The notes under the pieces are model-generated. The model worked only from the letters and a program-made list of their open reading frames with translations, searched no databases and had not been told where the DNA came from. A stretch of 64,000 nucleotides of DNA from Ectobius pallidus (taxonomy: Eukaryota; Arthropoda; Insecta; Blattodea; Ectobiidae). This document shows, in pieces, positions 35,766 through 48,783 of the stretch (its first letter is position 1; every line of letters begins with the position of its first letter). A program made the position numbers and the translations under genes. Where the stretch lies: NCBI GenBank assembly GCA_964059195.1, contig CAXKWD010000005.1, positions 43,043,825 to 43,107,824 on the forward strand, written 5' to 3'.

Positions 35766-38700
35766 ATCTATGGACAAGAGAAAAAGTGGAAAAACCGGAG
35801 TGTTCATTACCTTGTTCATTACCAAACGCGTGAATTATTGCGAAGTCAAAATTAACGGTCCATTGTTTCGTTGTGATTTAAAATCTAAGGATTCATGACT
35901 TCGCCAATCTAGTTAAGAGATCTAGGGGAAGAGCTGATGAAGATATGTCTATCGTCAGTTGGAGTACTGAGTAACCGTATGTTACCGCAGAGATAAAATA
36001 TGAGACTGCTTACATTCAATAAATTCTTTGTATATCTATGAATATTATGTTGATGTAGGTGTAAGAAGGACTTATGTGGACTTAACGAACAATTCCTAAA
36101 TTCTAAACATTTACCATTTTGCATTTACTATCTTGTTACATTAACTTTCCAATACAATATTCACGAATGAAAATATTGATTCTCTATAGTCAGAATATCT
36201 TGTGAACCACGCGTGATGGATGCATGTGCATGGGGAAAACGAAAATATTTATACTGTAAATGGGGAAAACATCCAGATACACGTGATGAAAAGAAAATTT
36301 CCCTTTTCCATACAGCTAAGTGAATCCACATTGAAACGTCATAACTGAGATCATCATCACCAGAATATGATATAGCAGCACCTGCTTTTCTTTCCTGTTT
36401 GCTAAAGGATGAATCCTGTCTTGAAAAAAAAAAGCAGCAAGGAAAAAAAAAGCGATCACATAGAAAACATCCGGTTGCCACCCCTTCCACTCATGTGAGA
36501 GTGTGGGGAAGGGAGACACATTTTATGAAAGTAGCACGTATAAATCTCTCATGACAGCACCAAGGGGTTGTGCGAAGATTTGAAACTGGAATGGGGTAGC
36601 AAAGGGGTTTAAACGCCATTACGCACCCAGCGATTACTGGAAGGAAGTAATATTGGACTTAACTGATTAAATTGTAATGTGCATATGTTGGGTTGTGTTC
36701 CCATCAGAGTAGGAGGAAAGGGGGAGAAAATAAATTGCTAGGATTTGCAGCAGATTTCCAGGCAAGCTTAAAAAAAAAAAAAGAATCAGGAAGTAGAGAG
36801 TATGGGAGGAGGCAAGAATGACAGTAAAATTTACCTTTTAATAGGGAAAGTTTTGGAAACTGTTGGTAATAGTTTTAATTGGCATGTCATACACTGAGTA
36901 GGAGTATTAGAGTAGTCTGCCAACCAAAGAACGTAAAATCACAGAGTATAATTTCCGCCAAAGTCTATTAAGCGAAGTCATGATTTTAAAATTGTACACT
37001 CGGGACGTAACGCCGTATACATGCTGTATAATGGAGGCATTCATGTGCTTTAAAATGATTGCGAACCCATCTAGATACTTCTAATTCACCGTAGGCTACA
37101 TTAGATGGGAAATGGAGAGTAGTATCCTACCTGGGAATATCAGAACGTCAGGAATGTTAATGACTGCATGAAAACAAGGCTTCTTTTTTAAACCTGGGAA
37201 GTGGCTGAAATTACCAGCTTTTTCAGATGGGATGAGAGTTCACAAGAAATACGGAACCCCGAGTAGTTCATAACTACCATCAATTGAAAATAATCTTCAT
37301 CCTTTTCGTTGTCACTTACATGTGAGTTTTAATCATTATCGTATCATACGTAATAACAAAGAGAGCTCCAAACGAATCCGGACCTAGGGTTACCTTTATT
37401 GTGACAATTTAGAAAATTTCTAAAAATTAAATGAGCAGTTACTAAATTAAAGCAGCAGTAATGAATATAAAACACTTGAAATCCTGTGAACAGTAGACCT
37501 CGCGTCCAAAAAATGTTTAGGTTTGCTCCTCAACGCAGTCTTCAAAGGTTTAGCCAATGTTGTCATTCAGTGTGAAGACAACATTGTTTCCAGGGGAACC
37601 GTTTGGCCATAAATCGTTGAAAGAAGCTGAACATTACGTGAAACGGCCACAATTTTTAAAAAGAATAAAAAATAAAAAATACTTACTTACACGTAAATTT
37701 TAATGACTTCAAGGAACATTGATGTCAGATTGGAAGATAATCGAACTACGCGTTCAGTCGTGACTATGTAGCAAATTTACACTTAGACGAAATGCCGAAC
37801 GGTCGAGATAAAACAGGTCAATTAATAAACCAATCATTCTCCTCATTATATAAAAATGTTCCTCACCCATAAGTGAAAAAGATGTTATATTAAAAATCAC
37901 CACAAAAAGTGTAATAAAATTAACGAAATCTGATTTGTTGAGTAGATTAATTGGATGATCTTGATTAACTATCATTATATTGGTTGCGAGTATATTATAT
38001 TTTTTTAGTGCTGATTATACTTTATATTTATTGGATTAATAACTTTAATATATTGGGGGTTTTTTGGTTAATTTATTTTAATGATTGCTCATGGTTTGTG
38101 TTCTTCTGGATTATTTTGCAAATAAATTTATTAATTGAATTTCAACATTAACATAATTCATCAGATGACTGAAAGCAAGTAATGATCTCTTAAACCAATT
38201 TATAGTAATCCAGCACCTCTAACATTAACTTGTCGCTTAGCACGTTAAAAAAAATCTATCAAGTTATGGCTTTTTTCAGTCTATGTAGAGAACAAAACTT
38301 CATTTTGTTATTATTTTTAAACCCCTTGATAATACACAATGTTCTCTACCCGTAGAATAGAATATCATTCACCATAATATGGTAAATTTACATTATAAAT
38401 TTTAAAATTTTTGCTTCGTCATAAAGAATACAAATTCTTAATTATAATTAGTAATGAAAAATGTTCCGTCATTCCTTATTACAATTTCCACATGCAATAC
38501 AACTTCCTTTGCAAATATAACCACGCTCGCGTGAAAACTGACTCCTTTGCTAGTATATTTAGAAAATTAAAAGTTAGGTTAGACAAGAATAAATTGGATG
38601 AGGTATGTTTACGTGATGTACATGGAAGAAATATTCACTTTGGCTTTGTGGAACAGGCTAGTTGATTGTTCCTGCAGGTGAATTAGTTTGTTACATGTGC

Positions 38701-39050
38701 ATGGGCTGATTGGTTCATATTTTACCAGCAGCAGAAAGGTGGCAATCTAATTACCGTGTACTGCAAGATTGGTATTGATGTAATTAACTTTCAGAATACT
38801 ATTGTGAAGTTCGATAACCACCCGACCTTCGCCTTGCAATCAAGCGAACAAGCACACAATGAAATTATCTGCAACTAGAAGAGACAAAATGTGGTCATCG
38901 GGTGGCTTCGTCATTATGTATTGCATGAAAAAAAATAAAATCAAGCGATGGAATAATCTACAAGAAGAGGGAAAATGACAAAGTATGACGGCCTGAATCT
39001 GAAGAGTTGTGTTAAGTTTCGGCTTTTTGAACTTGATTGCACTACAGTAT
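35766..39050. other. Unassigned intronic stretch
   Basis: I could not identify any element with ends. The small frames (35,909-36,124; 36,161-36,490; 37,754-37,975; 38,411-38,665) have no recognisable domain. Confidence 0.4.
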
Positions 39051-39059
39051 GTTGGACAC

Positions 39060-39180
39060 AAGTTCGATCCCGGCGAGATCAATGAATTTTTCAGAAAGTA
39101 TAAATCCTGGCCACGAAGCTTTTCAGGAGGGACTATAAACAGTGGATCCCGTGCCGTAGGAATTCCATAACGGCTCCTAA
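39060..39180 (+). mobile_element. Probable SINE fragment
   Basis: AGTTCGATCCCGGCGAGATC is B-box-like. It is followed by TCAGAAAGTATAAATCCTGG, CCACGAAGCTTTTCAGGAGG and a GGATCCCGTGCC block, which read like a SINE body. No A box, tail or target duplication was found. Confidence 0.4.
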
Positions 39181-39930
39181 CGGCGCTGTTCGTGAATGTG
39201 AATAAAGCTAGACAACCTGCAATTTAGTCAGCTGACTAATGAACTAATAATATAGTGAAAATATTTTATGAACAGCTTACACATTTCTATGAAACAAGAT
39301 TTTGTTGACTAATAGATAATATTGTGAGTTCCAATATTATTAACTAATATTAGATTATTAGTGAGTTCTATGACAAAGGACCTTGGACCGAATTCCCCGA
39401 ACCTTTCAGGTCCCAAGTAATACTTGGTTTACCTCTTTAATGATCTCCGAGGCGATGGGCTTCCCTCTGCAGGGAAATAAGCGTAACTACATTAAAGATA
39501 AAGATAAGTCCATCATATTCCTGGTAGGACAAAGGCCTCCTACTTGAGTGGGCCGGTTCATATTGCCTCCCCTGATCGAACCAACCCCTGAGAGATTTAC
39601 ATTTGCTTCTAACTTTCCTGTTTCTTTCCTGTATGTTCACACTCACAATCCCCCACGTTTTTCCCAAGAAGGTTCGTTATCTGCTTGGATCTTCTAATCA
39701 CTGGTTTCTAAGACTTTCTACCTCATTATTACTTGCACTCATTACGGGTTACACTTGATAATAATAAATTATGTTCATACGGTTCTCGGTTTTGATCAGA
39801 GTAATTATGTTTTCCTATGCCTCTTTCTGTCACTATAACATTTTTGGCGCTCTATTATCTAATATAATATTTGAACTCGTTTCTGTGTACATCTAACGCC
39901 ACCTATTAACAAGACAGTATTCAATTGTGA
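39181..39930. other. Unassigned intronic stretch
   Basis: A GC-richer segment at about 39,380-39,660 may be a further repeat, but no ends or coding motif are visible. Confidence 0.35.
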
Positions 39931-39989
39931 AATTAATTAAATTTGGCCTTGATGGGTTTGCCATAGCAACCCCGGAAAAGGGTATTGCA

Positions 39990-40371
39990 TGCTTTGGACG
40001 AAACTCACTATGCGGAAGTTTTTTTTTGGGGGGGGGGGGGGGGGGCTAGGAACTCTTAATCTGAAGTAGTATATTCTCCACACTTTAATCGTGACATGTA
40101 CATCGAAGCTGGATTTTAACTTTTTAATTATCAACCGCTTTAATTGTTTATGCATGATTTGGGTAGGCTAAAGTTCTTGAGTCTGTTGTACGTTTTAATC
40201 GTTTCATTTCGAATCTGTATGCCCATACGGAAGCACAAGTTTCATCCAATTTATGTAAAAAAGATTTAAGTATTAATAAATGTATATAATGTTTTAACTA
40301 TTGTTCTATTAAATAAATTGTTTAAATGAAACATCTAGCAGCGGAGTAAATAACCCGCGGGCATCTGTTAG
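39990..40371 (+). mobile_element. Degenerate Helitron 3' portion
   Basis: TTGGACGAAACTCACTATGC at about 39,994 matches the Helitron segment near 9,315. The stretch ends AACCCGCGGGCATCTGTTAG before a T, a decayed Helitron 3' terminus. An 18-base G run at 40,028-40,045 interrupts it. The 5' end is missing. Confidence 0.6.
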
Positions 40372-41311
40372 TAACATATAATTATTGTCTGTGTTACCTT
40401 TCGTCAGCTATATAAGAACTGAAATTCCATATAAATAGGCAATACTTGGTTCTGCCTGCAGTAAGATATCCGTTTATATAAAAAACATTTAATTTTTTTT
40501 CGCAAGCCCCTGGGACAATTAAGGAAAACAGGGGACAAAAATTTCATCCACAAAATTTAGTGAACATATAAAACTTGTCTTTGTCTCGTGCACAGAAATA
40601 ATGTAAATGACTTCTTAAATTTCTTTCACAGGCTGCTGTAGATAATTTATTCCGCAGAAGTTAATCCCTCATTGTCACTGTAGGTTACTTGTAACTTTTA
40701 TGTATTTTTATCAAGAATTGCATTTTCTTCTGATACTTTGCATTAAAGGCAGACATGACACCCCATTAAAACGTGTTTTGATAATGAGCAAGGCCTTTAA
40801 CTGGCCTAGAATTTTCAGTGTAAAATATAATGGTCAATCGGAATCACAAAAGAGCTGAACATTTGAGCGTCCCCAATAAAATCTTCGGAACTGCGGGATA
40901 TTTTGCCGAAAAGGGAGTGTCCGGAAAACGGAGACGAATGGACATCCTAGCCTAAAGGTAATCTGCATATTGATTGCTGAGTGTTTCTGCTCACGTACTT
41001 TAATTAAAATTACCAGAATAGTGTGACTTTCCACTACAGTGGAATTATTTTGAAGTGTGAATAATCTGCAATGTGTGAACAAAGATTGAAAAATACGAGT
41101 TATATGTTTGTAGAATATGACCTACAAGAAGTCGTATCCTAAGTCATTCTGACCTATGTAGCTTAAACTAGTACAACACAAGGTGAACTAGGCTTAACGA
41201 AACGACCCTGACCTATCATTATCCAAAGTGCCTTTCCTAAAATAAGACATCCCAACTTAGGTTACAGTAGTCTGAATGTTGGCAGTGGGTCAAGAAGAAA
41301 GACTGTTGAGA
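40372..41311. other. Unassigned intronic stretch
   Basis: No feature is supportable. Confidence 0.4.
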
Positions 41312-41752
41312 AGGCTACCCTGATACAGCGCAGTCGGCAGTTGTTAGTCAGTAGTCGGCAGTTTGCTTGGGAGCAGCACTCGAGTCGTCTACAATATGCT
41401 GTCGACATTGAGGTTAGGGAAACATTTTACAGAATAAAAAAGGTGGAGGAAACGCTTTATAATTGGATAATATATGTTATAAACACATCTTGCTTTCTCG
41501 TAGTATGCTAATCTGTGTATTTGCACTAGTAAATAATTTTCATTCGCGTAATATGTTACTTGCAGTCGTTCAGTTCGTAGTCAGAGATGAATTTCTCGTC
41601 TGCCGACTACTGTCTACCAACTGACGATTGTCTGCTGTCGTCTGCAACTGCACATTGTGAATGGCGTCCATTGATCACCACACGTTATACTTCGACTACA
41701 AACTACCGTCTACCGACTAACAACTGCCGACTGCGCATTGTGGATAGAGCTT
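41312..41752. mobile_element. MITE with GCGCAGTCGGCAGTTGTTAG termini
   Basis: GCGCAGTCGGCAGTTGTTAG near 41,328 is matched in inverted form at about 41,717-41,736, and similarity extends in both directions (TAGTCGGCAGTTTG inside, AGCTCTATCCACAAT-like outside). The right arm is itself partly duplicated in tandem (CGACTAC..GTCTACC..AACTG words from 41,600). The frame at 41,587-41,847 is made of these repeats. Confidence 0.7.
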
Positions 41753-41875
41753 TAGACTCCCGACCGTACCCGGCCCCATTCCAAATATTTCCTAGACTCC
41801 CATCAGACCACGGACACCTACATTTTTACAATGAAGCGAATAAATAAAATATATAAACACAATGCAGTACGTCTC

Positions 41876-42455
41876 CAGCGAGATCTAAATGGAAATCTAA
41901 ATTTATAAATTTCTAGGGTCTGTATATCAATGAGATCTTGTTGTAGGCCTAACTTAGATTCCTAAGAATCATAGTTTGATGCATCCTCGCTTCAATGTAC
42001 CCTTTTAGGATTAAAGTGAGGTCCTTAGGGATCTAAAGGAATATTTGGGTCAATGGAGCATAGTGATCACCGTATCAGCGTACCAAGAAAAAAAAAACCC
42101 GGATTTGATTCTAATCTAGGACAGATTTTCTTCTATAGAATAATATAATCTTCTAAATGATTATTTTTAAGGAAAAATTCCGTCGCATTTCCAAAATTAT
42201 CATCACAAAATGAATGATAAAGTTCATGTAAAAAAAGTGCATAACATTTTCTTATAGAAATCTGTTTCTTCGATATGAAAGAAAATTATTCTTCCTAATT
42301 TGTACATTTATATATTGTATATTTATTTTTTAACTGTATATTTTACTTAGGTTCAAACTAATATGAAGAAGGTATCTTTATTCTTAGATTGCTTTTCTAC
42401 TCACAGATCAAAGATAATTGTAAAATATTTAAATTATAGTATTTAGAGTATAAGT
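41876..42455. other. Unassigned intronic stretch
   Basis: Nothing identifiable was found. Confidence 0.4.
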
Positions 42456-43205
42456 CAAGGGTCGGCAACGCGTAGATCGCCAGGCTATTATTCCAGGTAG
42501 CTCACAGTAAAATTTATGTTGAGAGATTTGGTTTGTTGTGCCCAGCGAGAAATGCCCAATATTGAATAATGTAGTTCTGGAAATGAAAGCGTTGTACTGC
42601 TCTATTGATTATCTCTGTGAATCAACTATAAATAAAGGGCTATAGAAACAGGCTAACAGACGAACCATTCAGTGGCAGACGCAGAATTTTTTTTCGGGGG
42701 GAGGGATTTGAGTAGGTAGAAAGAATACTAAACAAAATTAATTAACTTACATATAGAATTAGTTTATAAAACTGGCCACTTAGAGTGCATATATAACCAT
42801 TTTTAAAATTTCGGGGAGGGATATATGCCCCCTATCCCCCTCCCCCTGCGTCCGCCACTGGAACCACTGGAACCAACTTTGAGCCAGACGTCATGACCCG
42901 AGTGAAGAAACTGACTGCGAAATATCACATTAAGGCGATACTGGTTTTGTTCATTTGCACTGAAAGTTAATTGCGTATTTAATAAATAACGTGATTAGAC
43001 TTTATGATACATTCTTATTGTGAAAAGAAGACTGTTAAAACAAATATAATGTTGGTCAAATATCAACACAAATTTCTTTTTGTGCTAATAAAAATATGTA
43101 AATAAAGAATTATCCAATTTTAGTGCGTCGTATATCACAATAGATCTTTAGAAGCTAGCCATTTTGTAAAATGGCTCACTTTCATCCATAGGTTGCCGAC
43201 CCCTG
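42456..43205. mobile_element. hAT non-autonomous element, 750 bp
   Basis: The left end CAAGGGTCGGCAAC and right end GTTGCCGACCCCTG are near-perfect inverted termini of the common CAGGGGTCGGCAAC hAT type. Flanks GTATAAGT (42,448-42,455) and GTATAAAG (43,206-43,213) match at 6-7 of 8 positions, consistent with an 8-bp duplication. It carries a second, nested hAT MITE at 42,670-42,860. Confidence 0.9.
42670..42860. mobile_element. hAT MITE nested inside another hAT element, 191 bp
   Basis: The left end CAGTGGCAGACGCAG and right end CTGCGTCCGCCACTG are inverted with one mismatch. Flanks GAACCATT and GAACCACT match at 7 of 8 positions. The element has a G-rich left and C-rich right subterminal zone. 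It must postdate its 750-bp host element. Confidence 0.9.
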
Positions 43206-43684
43206 GTATAAAGTTTATTTAAGTAACTTATGGCATGTTTAAAATGTTTAATATATTAATAGGTACCGGTATATTACAAACTGGTTTAAAGTGTCAGTTA
43301 ATTTCAAATGTAAGAAAGTTTGGCAATTAAATTAAACGTACAGTCGAAGTTCCATTTCGCTTACCCTGAACGGATTGCTCATTCAAAACCATTGGCTTCA
43401 CTTCTCAACTTGAAAGATTGTAGTCTAACTGTAAAAATTAGTGATCAGTTACCTTTTCAAATTAACGTACTGTACTTTTGTGGGTTTAAAATTTAGTTTA
43501 ACTGACTGTCGTATGTTGGATCATTTTGGTCATTTACATTTACAGACATCTGGCAAAAACAGATTTTCCCCCTAGAGAACTAATGGATACTGCGAAATTA
43601 TGTGTCAATTATTTTTTTCTTCATAGGAAGGCGCAGATAATATCAAATGTTATATGTCACGGGAGAGTGTGGCATCTCTAGGAT

Positions 43685-43906
43685 ATGGTCACATTATTTG
43701 GTAGCATTATGATGTACGGTTATTCGAATAGAGGAGGTAGTAATTTAGTTGTGATTCAGCTTCCGTGCAGATTGGATATGACAAAATGTGAACAACATTC
43801 TTACATCAAAATGGTCACTATCCGAGGGAGAAATGCCAGAGAATACCACAAGAAGCTGATAGAAGCTTTGGGGAATAATGCCCGTCCATACCGAACTTTT
43901 AAGTGA
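43685..43906 (+). pseudogene. Mariner-type transposase N-terminal fragment
   Basis: The translation contains KCEQHSYIKMVTIRGRNARE followed by YHKKLIEALGNNARPYRTF. This matches my recollection of the N-terminal helix-turn-helix region of a mariner-type transposase lineage common in cockroach-like genomes (RGRNAREC..LVEALGNNALPYRT form). It stops right after this block. No DDE region follows, and the first 25 residues are unrelated, so it is a truncated relic. Confidence 0.65.
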
Positions 43907-45410
43907 TCATGGAGTGGGTATGTGTGCTTTCATGCTTCCACGAGTGGAATGATGCAGTCGCGTATGGATATTTATGGGTGTCTGTTTCCTTCACTATCCC
44001 ATATCCCATAATCCGCAAAAAACATTTCATACCCTGCCAATATTTCAAAATGGACTCACATTTTCAAAAGAAAAAGTAGTTTCCATGAGTTATGCTCCAT
44101 CCCTTCATTATAAGTTATATAATATAATATAATTGTACAGTATAATGAATATGGTAAAATAACTTTCCTACAAACAAGAAAGTACAGTGATGACCAAACC
44201 ATAATACCACGTTGTTGTTATGTGCCTCTCGTAATGGGACAATGGCATTTTTTGTTGGGAAATGTGTTATGCAATAAACATTAGGTTTGCACTGCGGTTG
44301 GGAAGAAAGTTCGGAAATCTAATTAGTGTAGATATCTATTAAATTAAGTGTGTGTGGAACAGATTCGGTTGAACTTTGTTTACGGATGCGAGCGGAGACT
44401 TGGCGTGTTTGGCCACTGCGGTTTGGTGAAGCAAGATAAATAAATGCCGTCTCTAAGTAGCTGTGAGCAGCTTCCTTGCCGAGATGCATTGTTTTGCTCG
44501 CACAGATTAAGTTGTGAGATGATGGAGGAAGATGCGGCGAGTATGAGAACAGAGGGAATATGATTCTACAAGCTGGCTGCAAATATCTACCACAATTCAC
44601 ATGAGAGAAAGAGGGGCTAACTTGCACGGGATAATTTACTCAGCTATACATTACAGTCTTGTGTTTGGCCAGGTCTACTTGGTTTTGCATACCGTATTTC
44701 TAAGAAATAAAAAAAATTAAAAGATGTCTTTCATTTTATAATTTTATTTTGTTTCACTTGCATTATTGAACTGTAAACGAAGAACAAGATTTTTCCTAGT
44801 TAATAGCCCTATATTATGTTAAGTGTAGGTAAGTATATTCAGGAGGAATTCATAAACAACCTCTGTGAAACTCAAACCTAACAGTTACCAAAGAGTAACG
44901 GGTAATTTATAATGTTATTTTACATTGATAAGATAGGGCAGTCATACTCCCCTTAAAGGCCCTAGCGGTCATGTAATTGTCAGCGCGTGAAAAATAACAT
45001 AAACCTACCCTTCAATGCTAGGCTAAGCTAGCCCCTTTACTGGACGTCCAAAATATTACATTTATATTCAAGGATTAATTTTCACTTTTAAATATCTGCT
45101 GGGAGGTGGGTTGGGTACATTTTTGGCAGTGACACAAGGATTATTATAATGTAATCATTTTATCCTAATTTTTATCCTAATTTTATCCTAATCCCATTTA
45201 GTACCTTTAAAAAGTCCTTAGTATCACAGGTTTCATCAGAATTAATTGACAGTTTGCATAGAAGTTCTAGGATAGATGACAACTACATTTTGTCAACACA
45301 GATATCCAAGAATTGAAACTTGAAAAATAAAGAATTTTTTTAAATGATAAAAACCTTGTAAAATACTGTAGAGCAGTAATTTAACATATGTCCTAGATTC
45401 GAGAAAATTC
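43907..45410. other. Unassigned intronic stretch
   Basis: The small minus frame at 44,319-44,627 has no recognisable domain. No element ends were found. Confidence 0.4.
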
Positions 45411-45473
45411 CTCTTACACCGGGATTCGAACCCGGCTTCTGTTCCAACTGCCTTCCAATTGAGTTAGCGAGAG
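45411..45473 (-). mobile_element. tRNA-like SINE head or pseudo-tRNA
   Basis: The minus strand has CTCTCGCTAACTCAATTGGA (A-box region) and a perfect T-arm CCGGGTTCGAATCCCGG with B box GGTTCGAATCCC, ending TGTAAGAG. At 63 nt it lacks room for a full anticodon arm and variable loop, and only four acceptor pairs form. A functional tRNA is therefore unlikely. Confidence 0.6.
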
Positions 45474-46094
45474 TTCGGGGTTTCTCCTGAAATATTTTCA
45501 ACAGAAAAAAAAAACTCTATGGCATTTATGAATACTCATACTAATTCTTGTCCCATATGTAGGCCTATAAGAAAACATGTTACTATCAATTAAGTTTATT
45601 GAAAATTATCCTGCACGAAGGGACTTTTATAGGCTATAAAGCAATAGCTTATTCAATTAAAATATTAAGTTAAAATAAATTAATATAGAAACAAAATTTA
45701 TTGTAATTGAATGAGGTATATTAGTGTTCAAAATTTGATTTCACCAGCTTCAAAAACATGGAGGTAAGTAACTATGGCTAGCATCGCGTAGACTTATACA
45801 TTATTTCTGCATATGGCATCGGTGTAAATCCCTGTAAGGATGAAGCTGAAACCGATGCCTTGAGGAATGAGGTTTCATTACAGCTTGCTCCAGATCGGGA
45901 AATTAATAAGAGCATCGAATTACGTAGTGGATTCCGAGCAAACAACCTCTCAAGCCGTACCGGTATTAAATATCCAATCTTCTCCTGAGACGCTTCTTAC
46001 CTATCTCACTTTCAGCGCTGTTTATTTTCTATTTCCTGAGCAGACTTGTTCCAAAATCACTACCTAATGTTACGTTTTTATGCTTTGACAAAAT
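45474..46094. other. Unassigned intronic stretch
   Basis: No supportable feature was found. Confidence 0.35.
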
Positions 46095-46345
46095 TCGAAG
46101 GGGAAAAAGGCGGGAGAAATTCGAGGGAATGAAAGGGTGGGTGAAATTCGAGATTTGGGAATGGTAGAGCAAATTAGAGGGTAGTTAAGGATAGGGGAAA
46201 TTACACGGAGAAAAGGCGGGGAAAATTTGAGGGATGAAATTGATGGGGAAAATTCTAAGGGAAAAGGGTGGGGGAAATGGAAGGAGAAAATATATAGGGA
46301 AATTGCACAGCAAATTGGAGGGGCAATATGGAGGGAACTGTTGGG
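46095..46345 (+). repeat. Purine-rich degenerate tandem repeat
   Basis: GGGGAAATT, AAAAGGCGGG and GAAATTCGAGGG-type words recur over about 250 bp with very few pyrimidines on the plus strand. The minus-strand Ser/Pro/Phe-rich frame here is a composition artefact. Confidence 0.75.
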
Positions 46346-47666
46346 GAAGTTATTTACAATTTTCAAAATTCAAAAGTTTCATTTAATTTAAAAAATAAAT
46401 TCAATTTTCGAATGCTATTTTTTATTCTTACAGTTATTAAAATATTTAAAATTTCAGTAGGTATTAAAAATGTAATTAATGATGGTTTCACAGGGTTTAA
46501 TTTGTTAATTATTTCTTATAATTAAATATTTCAGAATATTTCTTCTTTACATTTTTTAAGATTTCATAATTGCTAAATCTTTGAAATATTTATACCTCCT
46601 TTCTATACCTCCTATACCTCCTATACCAAGTTCTATTAGTCTATATCATAAAAATTAGTATTTACTTAAACGTGGGCAGGTATGAAATGGGCTTAGTCCT
46701 AATTTGAAGCGGTGGAAATCTGACTCTCTTACATTTTCAGTTTATTAAATTAAATATATGAACTTCGCTTCTTAAAATACCTTGATGGGTCATGCAAGGA
46801 AGCAGGAATGGCGTACTTGGAGGGTTTCTGTTTTAGGGAATAAACAGGGAGCAGAAATTACAAAAGTCGTAACAGCCGTGTGGTTTTAATGTTGTGCCGA
46901 GAAGTGAAATGGTGGGTGTCGAGGGGAGGCTAACACCACTGCTGAGGACAAAGAATAAAGGCAAATTGTTTTAAGGGGAGAATTCTAAACTGGAAGAGGT
47001 CGTTAAGGGTTTTGAACCTTAGCTAAGAAGAGGAGACTATGAACAATATAAAGTTTCAGTTGCTTTGAAAACAAGAAAGAAAGAAAAAGAAGAAAGGAGG
47101 ATGTGGTAAAGTAAAAGTCTGAATGTCTTCTTCAGAAGCTAGACTTCGGGAAAAAGAATAAGAAATGGGGAGAAAGTAAACTTCCTGAACGTAGAAGTAA
47201 GAAAGTAACGAAGAAGAAAATGATTGTTGGAAAGTTACTGGTAGGCTGGTTACATGAACTGCGAAACGCACTCATTTTTTAAAGGAGGGTAAGTCATGCA
47301 TAGTTATCGATTACGAGGAAGAAGGTTTGGATGTGAATTTAAAAGTTTTAGATAACAGTTGTAAAAGAGGCTTTAAAAACCTGAAACGGTGAATATAGTC
47401 TGCCTATTCTGCTCTGTTAAGAAGACCAAGTTCTCATGACAAATTCAGAGTTGTCACGCTGCAAAGTTCTAGAAGAAAGTGTTTGCTTAGATCGAGCCTG
47501 AAGTTAGCCTATACCACATTTCATATTCTTCTTTGATCCGTAAGCATTTATTTAACTGTAGGTTAAACCGTTTGTAGTGGTACTACAACTTTTCAAAATT
47601 TTATCCTCTTACGGCTGAATGAAGTAATGACATTCTTGACCAAATTGACCATCTTCTAGAGTTTTA
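46346..47666. other. Unassigned intronic stretch
   Basis: A second purine-rich patch (GAAAGAAAG-type) lies at about 47,070-47,100. No gene is recognised. Confidence 0.4.
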
Positions 47667-48783
47667 CGACAATAATTTTAAATGATATCAAGGCCGTCAT
47701 ATTTAGATGTATCCCTTTTTAAAAAATATCCCTGCTAGCTAAACAGTATAATAAAATTTAATTGTATTTAAAGTTCTATTAATGCACATATTTGAAGTTA
47801 AAATCTACTTTTATGTTTCCATGCAGGGATATTTTTTAAAAAGGGATACATCTAAATATGACGGCATTGATATCATTTAAAATTATCGTCGTATTGACAA
47901 TTTATGTTTAGACCTAAATTTTGCAATACGGTGGTGAAATTGTTCCAATATAATAACTCTTGCACAATGTTGCAAAACGCAACAATGCATATAATTATAT
48001 GAGTTACAATCATATAAATTTCTTAGATAAATTATTTTAATCTTGCCTCTCTTTTGTCATTTCTCTGGGTATTTTTATACAGTATAGAATCGCATGAAAG
48101 ATACTTTACTACAATTCCCTACTCTTACCATTTCCATAAATAAATTAAGGAGCTTATCAGTGAGAAAAATCCTTTTGTATTAAATTAATCTTTAAAATTA
48201 AAGTATACAGAAATGAAAACATTCCGTTCATGAATCATCTAGCGGAAAATCGGCACTAAATAGTCGATTAAGAACAAATGTATCTTATCCCTACAGGAAT
48301 TTCTTCTGAATAATGTGTTAATGTAAATAGTTCTCAGTGATTCGATTTTTTAAGAAACTAAATTTTCTCAAAATTATTTTATCCTATAGAATTTAACCCT
48401 CTTGGTAGATTATCTTTTACAACATATATAATTTTGTATATAAAAATAAAGGTTCTGACTCTTAAAAATAAATTATCTGTTCCTCAATTTGAAAACAATG
48501 TATTTCAAAATGATACTATGATTTCTTAATCAATTTTGTAGGATATCACACATGAAGTGCAAAAATTGTAGAAGGCATTTTTTACCTTATCCAGAATAAT
48601 TTATCTAAGAAATTTATATGATTGTAACTCATATATACGCATTGTTGCGTTTTGCAACATTGTGCAAGAGTTATTATATTGGAACAATTTCATCACCGTA
48701 TTACAAAATTTAGGTCTAAACATAAAAGTAGATTTTAACTTCAAATATGTGCACTAATAGAACTTTAAATACAATTAAATTGT
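47667..48783. repeat. Compound foldback element
   Basis: Three inverted pairs overlap. 47,667-47,734 pairs with 47,824-47,892 (about 69 bp, two mismatches). 47,755-47,817 pairs with 48,720-48,781. 47,905-48,040 pairs with 48,594-48,722. The last two are contiguous on the right but split on the left by about 90 bp ending in a second TTTATGTTT. This indicates an insertion into the left arm of a roughly 1-kb foldback. Confidence 0.85.

Noticed and set aside
45411..45473. Functional tRNA gene
   Set aside because: The B box and T arm are perfect, but the sequence is about 10 nt short, the acceptor stem has only four pairs and no proper anticodon arm forms.
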